In this document: positions 1 to 8,810 of the stretch, one piece after another
Numbering within the stretch: the stretch's first letter is position 1
Layout of the letters: each line of letters opens with the position of its first letter
Source of the DNA: JAGLTZ01 sp964637695
GTDB lineage: Bacteria; Blakebacterota; Blakebacteria; Blakebacterales; Blakebacteraceae
DNA: 64,000 bases
Direction: 5' to 3'
NCBI GenBank assembly: GCA_964637695.1
Contig: CAZWVF010000004.1
Coordinates: 21,515-85,514 of the forward strand
The notes under the pieces: generated by a model
What the model was told of the DNA's origin: nothing
Database searches by the model: none
The model's input: only the letters and a program-made list of their open reading frames with translations
Program-made: the position numbers and the translations under genes

Positions 1-195
1 ATGCAGATCGAGGTCCATACTGATTTCGGGGAACCCCAGGTTGGGATTGAATGGATCGAAATTGTGAACCGTAACTACGTGCACCATATGCACGTCCGCA
101 TCGAATTTCCCGGCCCAGGCCAGAGCGTGGTCGAGAACGCCGTTGCTGTAGCCGGAGAAATCTGTCGGGAACAGGATCTTCGAGAATGCAGCCAT
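1..195 (-). CDS. Universal stress protein (UspA family), 3' end outside the window
   Basis: The first 65 codons of a UspA-fold protein are visible; the rest lies before base 1. The N-terminus shows the family's first strand and helix (KILFPTDFSGYSNGVLDHAL) and then the second strand (DADVHMVHVV). The Asp of PTDFS is where ATP-binding Usp proteins contact adenine; the C-terminal nucleotide loop cannot be judged because it is cut off. The ATG at 195 is preceded by a strong AGGAGG ribosome site (about 201-206), which fixes the start. It is divergent from the selenoprotein gene at 385, with about 190 bp of shared upstream DNA. Family assignment is good; the specific role is unknown. Confidence 0.85.
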   Translation of the reverse strand, partial: MAAFSKILFPTDFSGYSNGVLDHALAWAGKFDADVHMVHVVTVHNFDPFNPNLGFPEISMDLDLH

Positions 196-384
196 ACGGA
201 TCCTCCTCGTATGTGTCCATCGGTGATGATCTGCCAGGTACTGCTGTGAGGCTGTAACATAGCAGATATTGTTCACGTGCGGCATTCTCCTTTGGGGTTG
301 CCTGGCTGCAACGGGAGATTATCCTTGGACCTTGAAGCACACCCTTAATCAGTTCCTATCCGGAGTCCGTTCTAAGGAGAAAAA

Positions 385-618
385 ATGAAGGTTACCATCA
401 CTTACTGCGCGGTCTGAAATTTCGAACCGCAAGCCGTCAGGTTGACGGATCATTTGACCAGCACCTACAAGCGGCGACTCAAGTCGATTACTCTGATTCC
501 GGCTGGTGATGGAGAGTTCGACATCGAACTGGATGGTGAGCTGGTTTATTCGAAACTGGAGACCGGCGTCTTCCCCGACCACTCTACCATAACCGACGCT
601 ATCGACCAGCGATTATAA
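385..618 (+). CDS. SelW/Rdx-family selenoprotein with in-frame UGA (Sec11)
   Basis: Conventional translation stops after 10 codons, but reading the TGA at 415-417 as selenocysteine gives a 77-residue protein that is Rdx/SelW-like throughout. It starts MKVTITYCAVU, placing the CxxU redox motif at Cys8-Sec11. It continues to a LIPAGDGEFDIELDGELVYS core and ends with the ETGVFPD segment typical of the family. The ATG follows AAGGAGA at 374-380. The TAA at 616-618 abuts the stop of metH on the other strand, so the two genes converge with a 6-bp overlap. The family has a thioredoxin-like fold and is thought to act in thiol redox chemistry; its substrates are unknown. An opposite-strand reading frame of similar size is a shadow. 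The call rests on family resemblance plus the SECIS-like hairpin. Confidence 0.85.
415..448 (+). promoter_or_regulatory. Sec UGA codon plus bacterial SECIS-like hairpin
   Basis: The TGA at 415-417 is followed by a perfect 6-bp stem, CCGTCA (434-439) and TGACGG (443-448), closing a three-base GGT loop (440-442). The loop begins 22 nt after the UGA. A short stem, a small apical loop with G in its first positions, and this distance all fit published descriptions of bacterial SECIS elements bound by SelB. It lies inside the coding sequence, as bacterial SECIS elements do. Confidence 0.75.
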
Positions 619-3600
619 AACGCTGAAGTATTCTGCCTGAGGGTGATGGAAGACGATGGCCGATACTGATGCCTCCGGCTCCATCATGTATCCGTCTGTC
701 AGTTCAATTCCGGTGGCTGACCTGCCATCGAGCAGACGGAACAGCTCTTCCTGGTCCTCCAGATCGGGACATGCCGGATATCCGAAAGAGAAGCGGAGTC
801 CGGTGTAGCGGGCCTTGAAAAGTTGAGACCGGGTCATTTCCGGCGGGTCCGCAATCCCCCAGAGTCGGCGCAGACGTTCATGCACCCACTCTGCAAGTGC
901 CTCGGCCGTCTCCAGGGCCAGTGCCTGGATCGTATGCGACCAGAGGTATCGTCCCTCCTCCTTCCACTGCCGCGATCTCTCCATAACGCCGTGCCCCGCC
1001 GTCACCAGGAACAGGGCGACCGTATCAGGTTGTCCGCTTTCACGGGGTCGGACATAATCCGAGAGGCAGCGGTATGGAGACTCACTCTGGCGGCCGAAGG
1101 TGAACCTGGCCTCATCACGCCGGCCGGCCGGATCGAGAAGGACCAGATCGTTCCCCTCACCGGCTGCGCGGAAGAACCGGTAGACGGCCCGCGGTTTGAA
1201 GAGCCCCTCCGAAACCACCTTCTCCTGGATTTCCCTTACCGTGGAGTGGAGTTCGACTGCCTTTGGATCTCCTGCTGCCAGCTTCTCTTCAAACCGGCCC
1301 TTCAGGCCGAGATGCCTGCCGTACAGCATCGCAGGGTTCACATGGCGGAAGACTTCGTTCAGGTCGATATCATTTTCGCTCAGCAGGTGCGGTTTCAGAT
1401 CTGGAGGCTGTGGAAGTTCAAACGAATGATCCAGCCCACCCCCCGGCTCTATCTGGACATCTTCCCTGATTTCCTCTGAGCCGGTTGCTGAACCTTCTGG
1501 AGGAGCCTCGCCGGTTTCCTCCGGCAGTGCGGAACCACGCTGCTCTTCTTTCTGGAAATCGGGATCGAGAAGCCTGCCTGCCAGAGCCAGACCGTCCATG
1601 GCATCCCTGGCGTATGCGGTGGCAGAGCCGTATGCCGGTCCGATCTTCGAGTCTGTAAACTTTCGGGTAAGGGCCGCCCCGCCTACAAGCAGAGGGACAT
1701 CAATCCCCCCCCGGCGCAGCTCTTCGGCAGTGGTAACCATCTGCCGGGCGCTCTTGACGAGCAGACCCGAGAGACCGATCAGATCCGGTTTCTCCTCATG
1801 GGCAGCCCGCACCAGCTCCTGCGGCATTACTTTTATTCCGAGGTCGACCACCCTGTAGCCGTTATTGGATAGAATGATATCGACAAGGTTCTTGCCTATG
1901 TCATGTACATCCCCTTTCACCGTCGCCAGCAGAATCGTTCCCCTCTCAGCCGTTTCCGCTGTTTCAATGTGAGGCTCCAGATGGCTGACCGCGGCTTTCA
2001 TGACCTCGGCGCTCTGCAGCACTTCGGCGACGATGAGTTCGTTCTCGTTGAAGAGCTTTCCAACCGTACCCATCCCTGCCATCAGGGGACCGTTGATGAT
2101 CTCAAGCGGGTCCATCGATTGAAGTGCCTCGTCGAGGTCATCCTTCAATCCGTCACGGTATCCTTCGACGATGTACCTGGCCAGGCGCTCTTCGAGTGGA
2201 AGATCGGCAGCGGGGGTCTGCGGATGTCGGCTCTCTCTGTCACTGAAGGAAGAGATGAAAGCCCCGAGAGGATCCTCTCCCCTGTTGAAGATCAGATCTT
2301 CACACAGCTTCAGCTCACTCTCTTCTATCTGGGTCACCCGGAGCAGCTTCTCCGAATTCACGATAGCCATGTCGAGCCCGTTCTGCAGATTCAAATGAAG
2401 GAAAACCGCATTCAGAACCTCACGTCCGGCCGGAGGGAGTCCGAAAGAGACGTTCGAGATACCCAGGATCGTGCGGCACCCGGGAAGGGCCTCCTTGATA
2501 GCCCTGACTCCCTTTATGGTTTCGATCGCTGCATCCAGGTAAGCCCGGTCACCCGTTCCCACCGGGAATACGAGGGGATCGAAGATCAGATCTCTTTCAG
2601 GAAGGCCGTATCTGTCCGTGAGCAGGTCGTAACTGCGCTGAGCGATTGAAAGTTTCCTCTCCCAGGTGCGTGCCATCCCCTCCTCCGGATCTTCGTCGAT
2701 GCACCCCACGATGACGGCCGCTCCATATTTGCGGATCAGGGGCACCACTGTATCGAACCGCTCCTCACCATTCTCCAGGTTGATCGAATTGACGATCGCT
2801 TTCCCCAGGCTTCGTTTCAGAGCGATTTCGAGAGCCTCGTGATCTGTCGTATCGATCATCAGGGGAACCCGGACCTTTCGCACAAGAACGTCCAGGAATG
2901 CAGCCATATCGGCAGGTTCATCCCTGTCGGGATCGGCCAGACACACATCGAGGATATGCGCCCCGTCACGAATCTGTCGCTGTCCGACTTCTGCCGCACG
3001 CTCCATATCACCTTCACCGATCATGTGCTTGAAGGCCCGGGAGCCGATCACGTTGGTTCGCTCGCCGACGATAACCGGCGTGTAATCATCGAGCGGCAGG
3101 TAATCGACGCCGCTGACTGCAGCGGGCACGCTTGCAGCGGGACGGCGGGGAGTTGCACCTGCCACACAATCCGCCAGAGCCTTAATGTGATTTTTATTCG
3201 TACCGCAGCACCCGCCGACGATGTTCACCCAGCCCTCTTCGATGAACCTGCCCATTGTTGCGGTCATCTCATCCGGTGTCTCGATGTATCTTCCCTCGTG
3301 ATCGGGCAGTCCGGCATTCGGCATCATTGATACAGGCAGATCCGACAGGCTGCTCAGATTACGAAGATGGTCGGTCATGAAGGTGGGGCCGGTGCCGCAG
3401 TTGAGACCGACCGCCGAAAGACCGGCGTGTTCAAGACTGGTGAAAACAGCTTCAACACTCTGTCCGGCCAGGGTGGTACCCATAGTCTCGATTGTGGCAG
3501 AGACCATTACCGGGATGTCCAGATCGAACTGCTCCAGTTCGTTGCGGATCGCTACAAGACCCGCCTTGGTATTCAGCATGTCCTGCGAGGTTTCGAGCAG

Positions 3601-4110
3601 GAGCAGGTCAACACCTCCCTGCAGCAGCCCCCTCACCTGGATCGAATAGTGTTCCACCATCTCGTCGAATGTTATCCCCCCCGTCAGCGAGATCGAACGG
3701 GTAGAGGGTCCCATTGAACCGGCGACATAGCGGATGCGGCAGGAGCCGTCATATTCAGACGCGACCCGGCGGGCAATGAGCGCTGCAGCTTCGTTTATTT
3801 CAAGCGCCCTTTCCGAGAGACCGTATTCCTCCAGCACAAAGGGAATCGCCCCGAAGGTGTTTGTCTCCACGATATCTGCGCCCGCAGCCAGGTATCTGCT
3901 GTGGATCCCCTCTATGAGATCAGGTTTTACAATAGACAGGTACTCGTTGCACCCCTCGTACTGTTCCCCACCGAAATCGACCGCCGTCAGCTCTGCATCC
4001 TGGATACAGGTACCCATTGCTCCATCGAAGAGAAGGATCCGCTCCTCGAGAAGTTCGGCGAATTGTGCCGGCGTAAGGCGTGGATTTATGTCTCTCTGTC
4101 CGTTAATCAT
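613..4110 (-). CDS. metH: Cobalamin-dependent methionine synthase
   Basis: 1165 residues, close to the usual 1200. All four modules are present. The homocysteine domain (about 15-320) has zinc ligands Cys238 in GLNCGTGP and Cys301-Cys302 in GGCCGT. The methyltetrahydrofolate (pterin) domain (about 345-600) starts at VIVGERTNVIGS. The B12 cap and Rossmann domains (about 640-860) carry DVHDIGKN, with His736 as the lower cobalt ligand. The SAM-dependent reactivation domain (about 920-1165) carries FGYPACPD. It transfers methyl from 5-methyl-THF to homocysteine in the cytoplasm. About 45 residues rich in Glu and Pro link the B12 and activation domains. A strong terminator lies only 20 bp upstream of the start, so metH is separated from gltA transcription. 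No SD is obvious before the ATG at 4110. The PduO gene at 20488 is a cobalamin-related partner. Confidence 0.97.
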   Translation of the reverse strand: MINGQRDINPRLTPAQFAELLEERILLFDGAMGTCIQDAELTAVDFGGEQYEGCNEYLSIVKPDLIEGIHSRYLAAGADIVETNTFGAIPFVLEEYGLSERALEINEAAALIARRVASEYDGSCRIRYVAGSMGPSTRSISLTGGITFDEMVEHYSIQVRGLLQGGVDLLLLETSQDMLNTKAGLVAIRNELEQFDLDIPVMVSATIETMGTTLAGQSVEAVFTSLEHAGLSAVGLNCGTGPTFMTDHLRNLSSLSDLPVSMMPNAGLPDHEGRYIETPDEMTATMGRFIEEGWVNIVGGCCGTNKNHIKALADCVAGATPRRPAASVPAAVSGVDYLPLDDYTPVIVGERTNVIGSRAFKHMIGEGDMERAAEVGQRQIRDGAHILDVCLADPDRDEPADMAAFLDVLVRKVRVPLMIDTTDHEALEIALKRSLGKAIVNSINLENGEERFDTVVPLIRKYGAAVIVGCIDEDPEEGMARTWERKLSIAQRSYDLLTDRYGLPERDLIFDPLVFPVGTGDRAYLDAAIETIKGVRAIKEALPGCRTILGISNVSFGLPPAGREVLNAVFLHLNLQNGLDMAIVNSEKLLRVTQIEESELKLCEDLIFNRGEDPLGAFISSFSDRESRHPQTPAADLPLEERLARYIVEGYRDGLKDDLDEALQSMDPLEIINGPLMAGMGTVGKLFNENELIVAEVLQSAEVMKAAVSHLEPHIETAETAERGTILLATVKGDVHDIGKNLVDIILSNNGYRVVDLGIKVMPQELVRAAHEEKPDLIGLSGLLVKSARQMVTTAEELRRGGIDVPLLVGGAALTRKFTDSKIGPAYGSATAYARDAMDGLALAGRLLDPDFQKEEQRGSALPEETGEAPPEGSATGSEEIREDVQIEPGGGLDHSFELPQPPDLKPHLLSENDIDLNEVFRHVNPAMLYGRHLGLKGRFEEKLAAGDPKAVELHSTVREIQEKVVSEGLFKPRAVYRFFRAAGEGNDLVLLDPAGRRDEARFTFGRQSESPYRCLSDYVRPRESGQPDTVALFLVTAGHGVMERSRQWKEEGRYLWSHTIQALALETAEALAEWVHERLRRLWGIADPPEMTRSQLFKARYTGLRFSFGYPACPDLEDQEELFRLLDGRSATGIELTDGYMMEPEASVSAIVFHHPQAEYFSVL

Positions 4111-4130
4111 GATCCGATCGCAAAATGAGT

Positions 4131-4177
4131 AAAAAAAGAATGGACCCCAACAAATTCCTGCCCGTCGGAGTCCATTC
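4131..4177 (-). terminator. Rho-independent terminator between gltA and metH
   Basis: On the minus strand GAATGGACTCC (4167-4177) pairs with GGGGTCCATTC (4138-4148) over 11 bp, including one G-T pair. An 18-nt loop separates the arms and seven T follow (4131-4137). It ends gltA transcription and sits immediately before the metH start, so metH needs its own promoter or depends on read-through. Confidence 0.85.
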
Positions 4178-4207
4178 CCGGTTTTCAGCGGTTAGAACAG
4201 CGAACTC

Positions 4208-5485
4208 TCAGCTGACTCCCGCCTGCTCCTTGATCCATTTAGTGGTCACCGATTTGGGCCTTGTGATAGGCTCCATCATAGCCCGGCTGGTGATCAACTG
4301 CGACAGCATACCCATGGTACGGCTCACACTGAAGAGGACCGTGTAGTAGATCATCTCGGTGAGTCCGTAGTGGTAGAGCATCGTACCCGAAGCTGCATCC
4401 ACATTCGGCCACGGATTCGCAGCCTTCCCATGCTCCATCAGCACCTTCGGAATGACCTCGAAACCTGTGGCCATGGTCGCGAAGAGCTCATCATCGGGAA
4501 AGTGCTTCTTACCGAACTCGTACTGAGCCGTGTAACGCGGGTCTGTCGCCCTCAAAACGGCGTGACCGAATCCAGGAATAACCCGGCCGCTGTTCAAAAC
4601 CTCCCACGTGTACTCTTCCAGCTCTTCGGGAGTCGGAGCCTTGCCGTCAAAGCGCTCCAGGATCCCAATCAGGAAGCGCAGGCACTCCTGGTTGGCAAGA
4701 CCATGCAGCGGGCCGGCCAGACCTGAGAGACCTGCAGCAACCGCGTAGAAAGGATCAGAAAGGGCGGATGCAACGACATGTGATGTAAAGGCGCTGACGT
4801 TGCCCCCCTCATGATCGGTATGGAGAACCAGATAAAGCCGGATAAGATCGGCAAACTCCGGATCGTCATTACCGAGCATACGCGCGTAGTTCGTTGACCA
4901 GTCGAATGAGGGATCGTAAGCAATAGGTTCGCCCTTATCGAATCTGATTCGATAAATCGCTCCTGCGATGGAAGGCAGTTTGGCCAGCAGCTGGAGACTG
5001 TCCTCCAGGGCTGCCTCCCAGTAGTCTTCCTTCTTCATCCCCTCGTCGTAACGGGCACGGAATACCGACTCGTATTCAAGGGCGCTTATCCCTGCAGTAA
5101 GCATGGCCATCGGGTGAGATGTCTCGGGCATTGCCTTGAGAACATCGATGAGGTAATCGGGCACTTTCGAGCGCTGGGCGAATTCGTCCTTTACGCTCTC
5201 AACATCTGCTTCGCTTGGAAGCTCCCCGATACAGAGAAGGTAGAAGACCTCCTCGGGTGTCCGATCGGTGAGATCCAGAATCGGAATGCCGCGGATGATC
5301 AAGCCCTCTTCGGGAGTAACCAGAGAGGTGTCACAGACCAGTCCCTTGACACCGCGCATACCACCGTAGGCCTGCTTGATAGTAACATCAGAGATCACCG
5401 TGTCGCCGTGCTCTTTTACCAGATTGCGGACTTCCTCCCGTAATGCGGGAATCCTCTCCGCAAGTGCTTCTTTTAGCGTCGCCAT
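4208..5485 (-). CDS. gltA: Citrate synthase
   Basis: 425 residues, cytoplasmic; condenses acetyl-CoA and oxaloacetate to citrate. The N-terminal part (GGMRGVKGLVCDTS, then EEGLIIRGIPI) resembles the long citrate synthases of the mitochondrial type more than E. coli GltA. The three catalytic regions are visible: the His segment LHTDHEGGNVSAF, the GPLHGLANQE helix, and the His and Asp region VIPGFGHAVLRATDPRY. The start follows AGGGAG. Upstream (5486-5611) lies a small inverted repeat, TTCCAAC/GTTGGAA at 5559-5582, which could be an operator. It sits downstream of lpdA and lipA on the same strand and ends at a strong terminator. Confidence 0.96.
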   Translation of the reverse strand: MATLKEALAERIPALREEVRNLVKEHGDTVISDVTIKQAYGGMRGVKGLVCDTSLVTPEEGLIIRGIPILDLTDRTPEEVFYLLCIGELPSEADVESVKDEFAQRSKVPDYLIDVLKAMPETSHPMAMLTAGISALEYESVFRARYDEGMKKEDYWEAALEDSLQLLAKLPSIAGAIYRIRFDKGEPIAYDPSFDWSTNYARMLGNDDPEFADLIRLYLVLHTDHEGGNVSAFTSHVVASALSDPFYAVAAGLSGLAGPLHGLANQECLRFLIGILERFDGKAPTPEELEEYTWEVLNSGRVIPGFGHAVLRATDPRYTAQYEFGKKHFPDDELFATMATGFEVIPKVLMEHGKAANPWPNVDAASGTMLYHYGLTEMIYYTVLFSVSRTMGMLSQLITSRAMMEPITRPKSVTTKWIKEQAGVS

Positions 5486-5611
5486 TGGCGCTCTCCCTGC
5501 TCTAGAGCGGTGGACGGGTGGTTCCGCAGCTCGTTTGATGATGATTTCAAAGATGTGTTTCCAACATAATCAACAGTTGGAACTCTTTCCATAGTGTTAG
5601 GAACTAAAAAT

Positions 5612-7018
5612 TCATTTATTCGGAAGGTGGATCGCCTTTCCCAGCGCCACCTCCGAGGCCTCCATGACCACCTCACCGAGAGTGGGGTGTGGATGGATGG
5701 TAGAGCCGATCTCCTCCAGAGTGGTTCCCTTCTCCAGGGCAAGGCATGCCTCACTGATGAGATCGGAAGCCTCCGGACCGACGATCTGGATTCCCAGCAG
5801 CAGGCCGGTTGATTTATCACCGATTACCTTTACAAATCCATCAGTGTGATTGATCGCGGCAGCCCGTCCCGACGCGATGAAGGGAAATTCACCTGTAACA
5901 ACTTCATAACCCTCATCGATCGCTTCTTCTTCCGAGAGCCCCACGTAAGCGATTTCGGGATCGGTGAAGATAACTGCAGGAATCGCTCGCGGATCGTATT
6001 CAACAGCCTCGCCGGCGATTACTTCTGCAGCGACTATTCCCTCTCTTGTGGCCTTGTGGGCCAGCATCGGCTCTCCAGTCACATCCCCGATGGCAAAGAT
6101 ATTGGGAACTGCGGTGCGCCGCTGCGCATCCACTTCGAGGAATCCCCTCTCATCGGTCTGAAGTCCTGCAGCTTCCAGCCCCAGGGACTCTGTGTAAGGT
6201 TTTCTGCCGATCGTCACCAGAATCCTGCCGGCGTCGAATCGCTCCTCCCCGCCATCGGGTCCGGTTGCCACAAGAGTGACCTTGTCAGGAGCCTTCTCCA
6301 GTGCCTTTGCAGCGGTGTTCAGGTGGAGTTCGATTCCCAGCTTCCTGCATTTCTTTTCTACAACAGCCGACAGATTCTTCGGCGAGAGGGGGAGCAGGCT
6401 GTCCATCATTTCGATGACCTTCACCTCGGTACCGAACTTCCTGTAGGCGATGCCCAGCTCAAGCCCGATATATCCACCGCCGATCACCAGAAGGCGTTCG
6501 GGAACCTCCGCAAACTCGAGGGCGTGCCTGCTTCCAACGACACACTCCCCATCCGGCTCGAAGCCCTTGAGGAAAAAAGGAACCGAACCCGTTGCGATCA
6601 CAGCATCGGTGAACCTGACGACCTGTTCGCCATCCTCCATGTCAATCTTTACTGTGTTGGCATCTGCAAAGGACGCACTTCCCATCATCACATCCACACC
6701 ATTCTCCCGGAAGAGGGCGCCGACACCCGTAACCAGCTTCTTGACCACCTTTGCCCTGAATTTCTGGGTCGTACCGAAATCAAGGCTCTTCCCCTCGATC
6801 GTTACACCCATCGATTTGCCGCCGTCCACCCTGTGGTAGAAATCGGCCGCCGATATCATCGCCTTCGAAGGGATGCACCCGTAATTGAGGCAGACCCCGC
6901 CAAGTTTGTGTGCTTCGATACACAGGGTTCTCTTTCCCATCTGCGCCAGCCTGATGGCACACGGATACCCACCGGGGCCGGCTCCTATCACTACTGCATC
7001 GTATTCGTGTGTGCTCAT
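5612..7018 (-). CDS. lpdA: Dihydrolipoyl dehydrogenase (E3)
   Basis: 468 residues. Flavoprotein that reoxidises the dihydrolipoamide of 2-oxoacid dehydrogenases or the glycine cleavage system with NAD+. Seen: FAD motif GAGPGGYPCA near residue 12; redox disulfide GGVCLNYGCIPSK near 40-52; NAD-binding GGGYIGLELG near 178; second FAD motif FAIGDVTGEPMLAHKA; and the catalytic His-Glu tail HPHPTLGEVVMEA. It lies 21 bp downstream of lipA, which makes the lipoyl cofactor, so the two are probably co-transcribed. No E1 or E2 subunits are in the window, so the complex it serves is not known. Confidence 0.96.
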   Translation of the reverse strand: MSTHEYDAVVIGAGPGGYPCAIRLAQMGKRTLCIEAHKLGGVCLNYGCIPSKAMISAADFYHRVDGGKSMGVTIEGKSLDFGTTQKFRAKVVKKLVTGVGALFRENGVDVMMGSASFADANTVKIDMEDGEQVVRFTDAVIATGSVPFFLKGFEPDGECVVGSRHALEFAEVPERLLVIGGGYIGLELGIAYRKFGTEVKVIEMMDSLLPLSPKNLSAVVEKKCRKLGIELHLNTAAKALEKAPDKVTLVATGPDGGEERFDAGRILVTIGRKPYTESLGLEAAGLQTDERGFLEVDAQRRTAVPNIFAIGDVTGEPMLAHKATREGIVAAEVIAGEAVEYDPRAIPAVIFTDPEIAYVGLSEEEAIDEGYEVVTGEFPFIASGRAAAINHTDGFVKVIGDKSTGLLLGIQIVGPEASDLISEACLALEKGTTLEEIGSTIHPHPTLGEVVMEASEVALGKAIHLPNK

Positions 7019-7039
7019 CTGATGTGCCTCCAGGATCGC

Positions 7040-7954
7040 TTACGATCCGTCGATGATATTCTGGATGAAGAACTCCCCTGCTCTGTACGAAGAACGGACC
7101 AGCGGCCCGCTTGCCACATATTTGAAACCTTTTTCCTCTCCAACCAGGCGATACGCTTTGAATTGCTCCCTGCTTACATATTCGAGAACCGGAAGGTGTT
7201 TCGGGCCCGGACTCAGGTACTGGCCAACCGTGAGGAAATCAACATCGGCATCCCGCAGATCATCCATCGCCTCTTCGATCTCATCCTCCCGTTCACCCAG
7301 CCCTGCCATCAGACTCGATTTGCTCAAGAGAGGTTCTGTTCTGATCGACCGGGACATCTCTTTCAGATCGACGAGTACCTGAAGTGAAAGATCGTAGGAT
7401 GCCCTCGCATCGCGGATCTCTCTTGTCAGCCTGCGCACGGTTTCGAGGTTATGGGAAATCACCTGCGGGCCCGATTCGATTACTCTGCGAAGAGCGGAAC
7501 GCTCCCCTCCGAAATCGGGAATAAGGGTCTCCACGACCAGTTCCGGACAGCGAGTTCTGACCGCTTCCACCGTTGCGGCGAAATGTGCGGCTCCCCCGTC
7601 GGCCAGATCATCCCTGTCCACGCTGGTGATCACTACATACTTCAGTTCGAGTGAGACCAGTGATTCAGCAACCTTTTCCGGTTCCCTGTAATCCAGATAT
7701 CCGCCTGGATTGCCTCTTCTGACATTGCAGAATCGGCAGGCCCGCGTGCAGGTATCCCCCAGTATCATAATCGCAGCCGTACCCCATCCCCAGCACTCGC
7801 CGAGGTTGGGACACATCGCCTCTTCGCATACTGTATGCAACTGCAGGCTTCGAAGCAGTTTCTTTATCCGAACGTAATTGGCTCCGCCCGGGGCACGTAC
7901 CTTGAGCCAATCAGGTTTTCGGCCGCTGAGATTGTCAGTAGAAGGTATTTGCAT
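7040..7954 (-). CDS. lipA: Lipoyl synthase (radical SAM)
   Basis: 304 residues from the ATG at 7954. Inserts two sulfurs into octanoyl-lysine on lipoate-dependent proteins. Both 4Fe-4S clusters are encoded: the auxiliary cluster CEEAMCPNLGEC and the radical-SAM triad CTRACRFC. The RSSYRA motif near the C-terminus supplies the serine ligand of the auxiliary cluster. A longer frame from a GTG at 8023 adds 23 residues unlike the family, and a promoter-like sequence lies between the two candidate starts, so the ATG is preferred. It heads the lipA-lpdA-gltA group and is divergent from the methyltransferase at 8058. Confidence 0.95.
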   Translation of the reverse strand: MQIPSTDNLSGRKPDWLKVRAPGGANYVRIKKLLRSLQLHTVCEEAMCPNLGECWGWGTAAIMILGDTCTRACRFCNVRRGNPGGYLDYREPEKVAESLVSLELKYVVITSVDRDDLADGGAAHFAATVEAVRTRCPELVVETLIPDFGGERSALRRVIESGPQVISHNLETVRRLTREIRDARASYDLSLQVLVDLKEMSRSIRTEPLLSKSSLMAGLGEREDEIEEAMDDLRDADVDFLTVGQYLSPGPKHLPVLEYVSREQFKAYRLVGEEKGFKYVASGPLVRSSYRAGEFFIQNIIDGS

Positions 7955-7966
7955 GATCGAAATGGC

Positions 7967-7995
7967 ACTATAAGTTGAGCATTCTATTCGGGCAA
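7967..7995 (-). promoter_or_regulatory. Probable sigma-70 promoter of lipA-lpdA-gltA
   Basis: On the minus strand TTGCCC (7990-7995) and TATAGT (7967-7972) are separated by 17 bp. The predicted start point is only about 6 nt before the lipA ATG at 7954, which fits the lack of an SD and supports that start. Based on consensus match only. Confidence 0.45.
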
Positions 7996-8057
7996 GAGCG
8001 ACCACCCGGATATACCGACTCACCTATCAAGATTCAGACTGTGAATATGGAGGCTCC

Positions 8058-8798
8058 ATGGTACTCGAACCCTCAACAGAATCGACCGATCAGCCCGAGA
8101 CACAGGCATGGGATCGACTGAGTGAAATGCTGGATGACTGGTCCCAGCTCGACGCGGGATCAGTTATGCAGAAGAGCCGCCGACTTCTTGGATTAGCTAT
8201 CGCAAACGAGCTGCTGGCAGGTGAATCGGATACTATCCTCGATCTCTCCTGTGGCGACGGATGGTTCACCCGCCATCTGGCAACAGAAGTGTGTCCGAGC
8301 GGTCAGGTTACCGGAGTGGACATCTCCCCCAAGATGATCGAAGTTGCCGGCAGCAATCCCGACAACCCCTCGAACGTACGCTTCGAGGTCGCCAGATTTG
8401 ATGATCTCACCATAGAGGATGGCTCTATAGATCATATTACTTCTATCGAAGCATTCTATTACTTTCCCGACCAGGTTGCTGCAGGACATGAGATCTTCCG
8501 TGTGCTGAAACCGGGCGGCACCTTCTTCGTCGCCATGCACTTTTTCCTGGAAAACAGATACACCCATCACTGGAGGAATCACCTTCAGGTTCCAATGCAC
8601 TGCAAGGGATCAGATCAGTACAACACTCTCTTCCGTGCGTGCGGATTCATCGATGTAGGCGATCAGCGCATAAGAGCTGAATCTGAACTGGCTGAGGAAG
8701 TTGATGGCCGATGGTTCGAGAGCCGCGAGCAGCTCATCGGTTTCAAGGATGAAGGTGCACTGCTGGTTTCGGGCAGGCGTCCGCCGGAGGAGGACTGA
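8058..8798 (+). CDS. Class I SAM-dependent methyltransferase, substrate unknown
   Basis: 246 residues. SAM motif I is ILDLSCGDGWFTRH (about residue 58), with VTGVDISPKMIE next, an acidic turn RFDDL, and the post-motif VLKPGGTFFVAMHF. This is the Methyltransf_11/25 type, close to the UbiE-like and small-molecule methyltransferases. The start follows GGAGG. It is divergent from lipA and only 12 bp before the PHP gene, so the two may form an operon. The sequence gives no clue to the substrate. Confidence 0.85.
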   Translation: MVLEPSTESTDQPETQAWDRLSEMLDDWSQLDAGSVMQKSRRLLGLAIANELLAGESDTILDLSCGDGWFTRHLATEVCPSGQVTGVDISPKMIEVAGSNPDNPSNVRFEVARFDDLTIEDGSIDHITSIEAFYYFPDQVAAGHEIFRVLKPGGTFFVAMHFFLENRYTHHWRNHLQVPMHCKGSDQYNTLFRACGFIDVGDQRIRAESELAEEVDGRWFESREQLIGFKDEGALLVSGRRPPEED

Positions 8799-8810
8799 TC
8801 CTCTTTTTAT

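Noticed and set aside
349..582. Minus-strand 77-residue frame opposite the selenoprotein
   Set aside because: It lacks a ribosome site and family resemblance; the plus strand has an SD, Rdx motifs and a SECIS-like hairpin over the same bases.
4111..4207. Cobalamin or SAM riboswitch ahead of metH
   Set aside because: The 97-bp spacer is too short for a B12 riboswitch and shows only a terminator hairpin; no SAM riboswitch core was recognised.
5846..7387. Plus-strand 513-residue open frame across lpdA
   Set aside because: It is antisense to complete lpdA and lipA with all catalytic motifs, and its translation looks random (rich in His, Cys and Arg).
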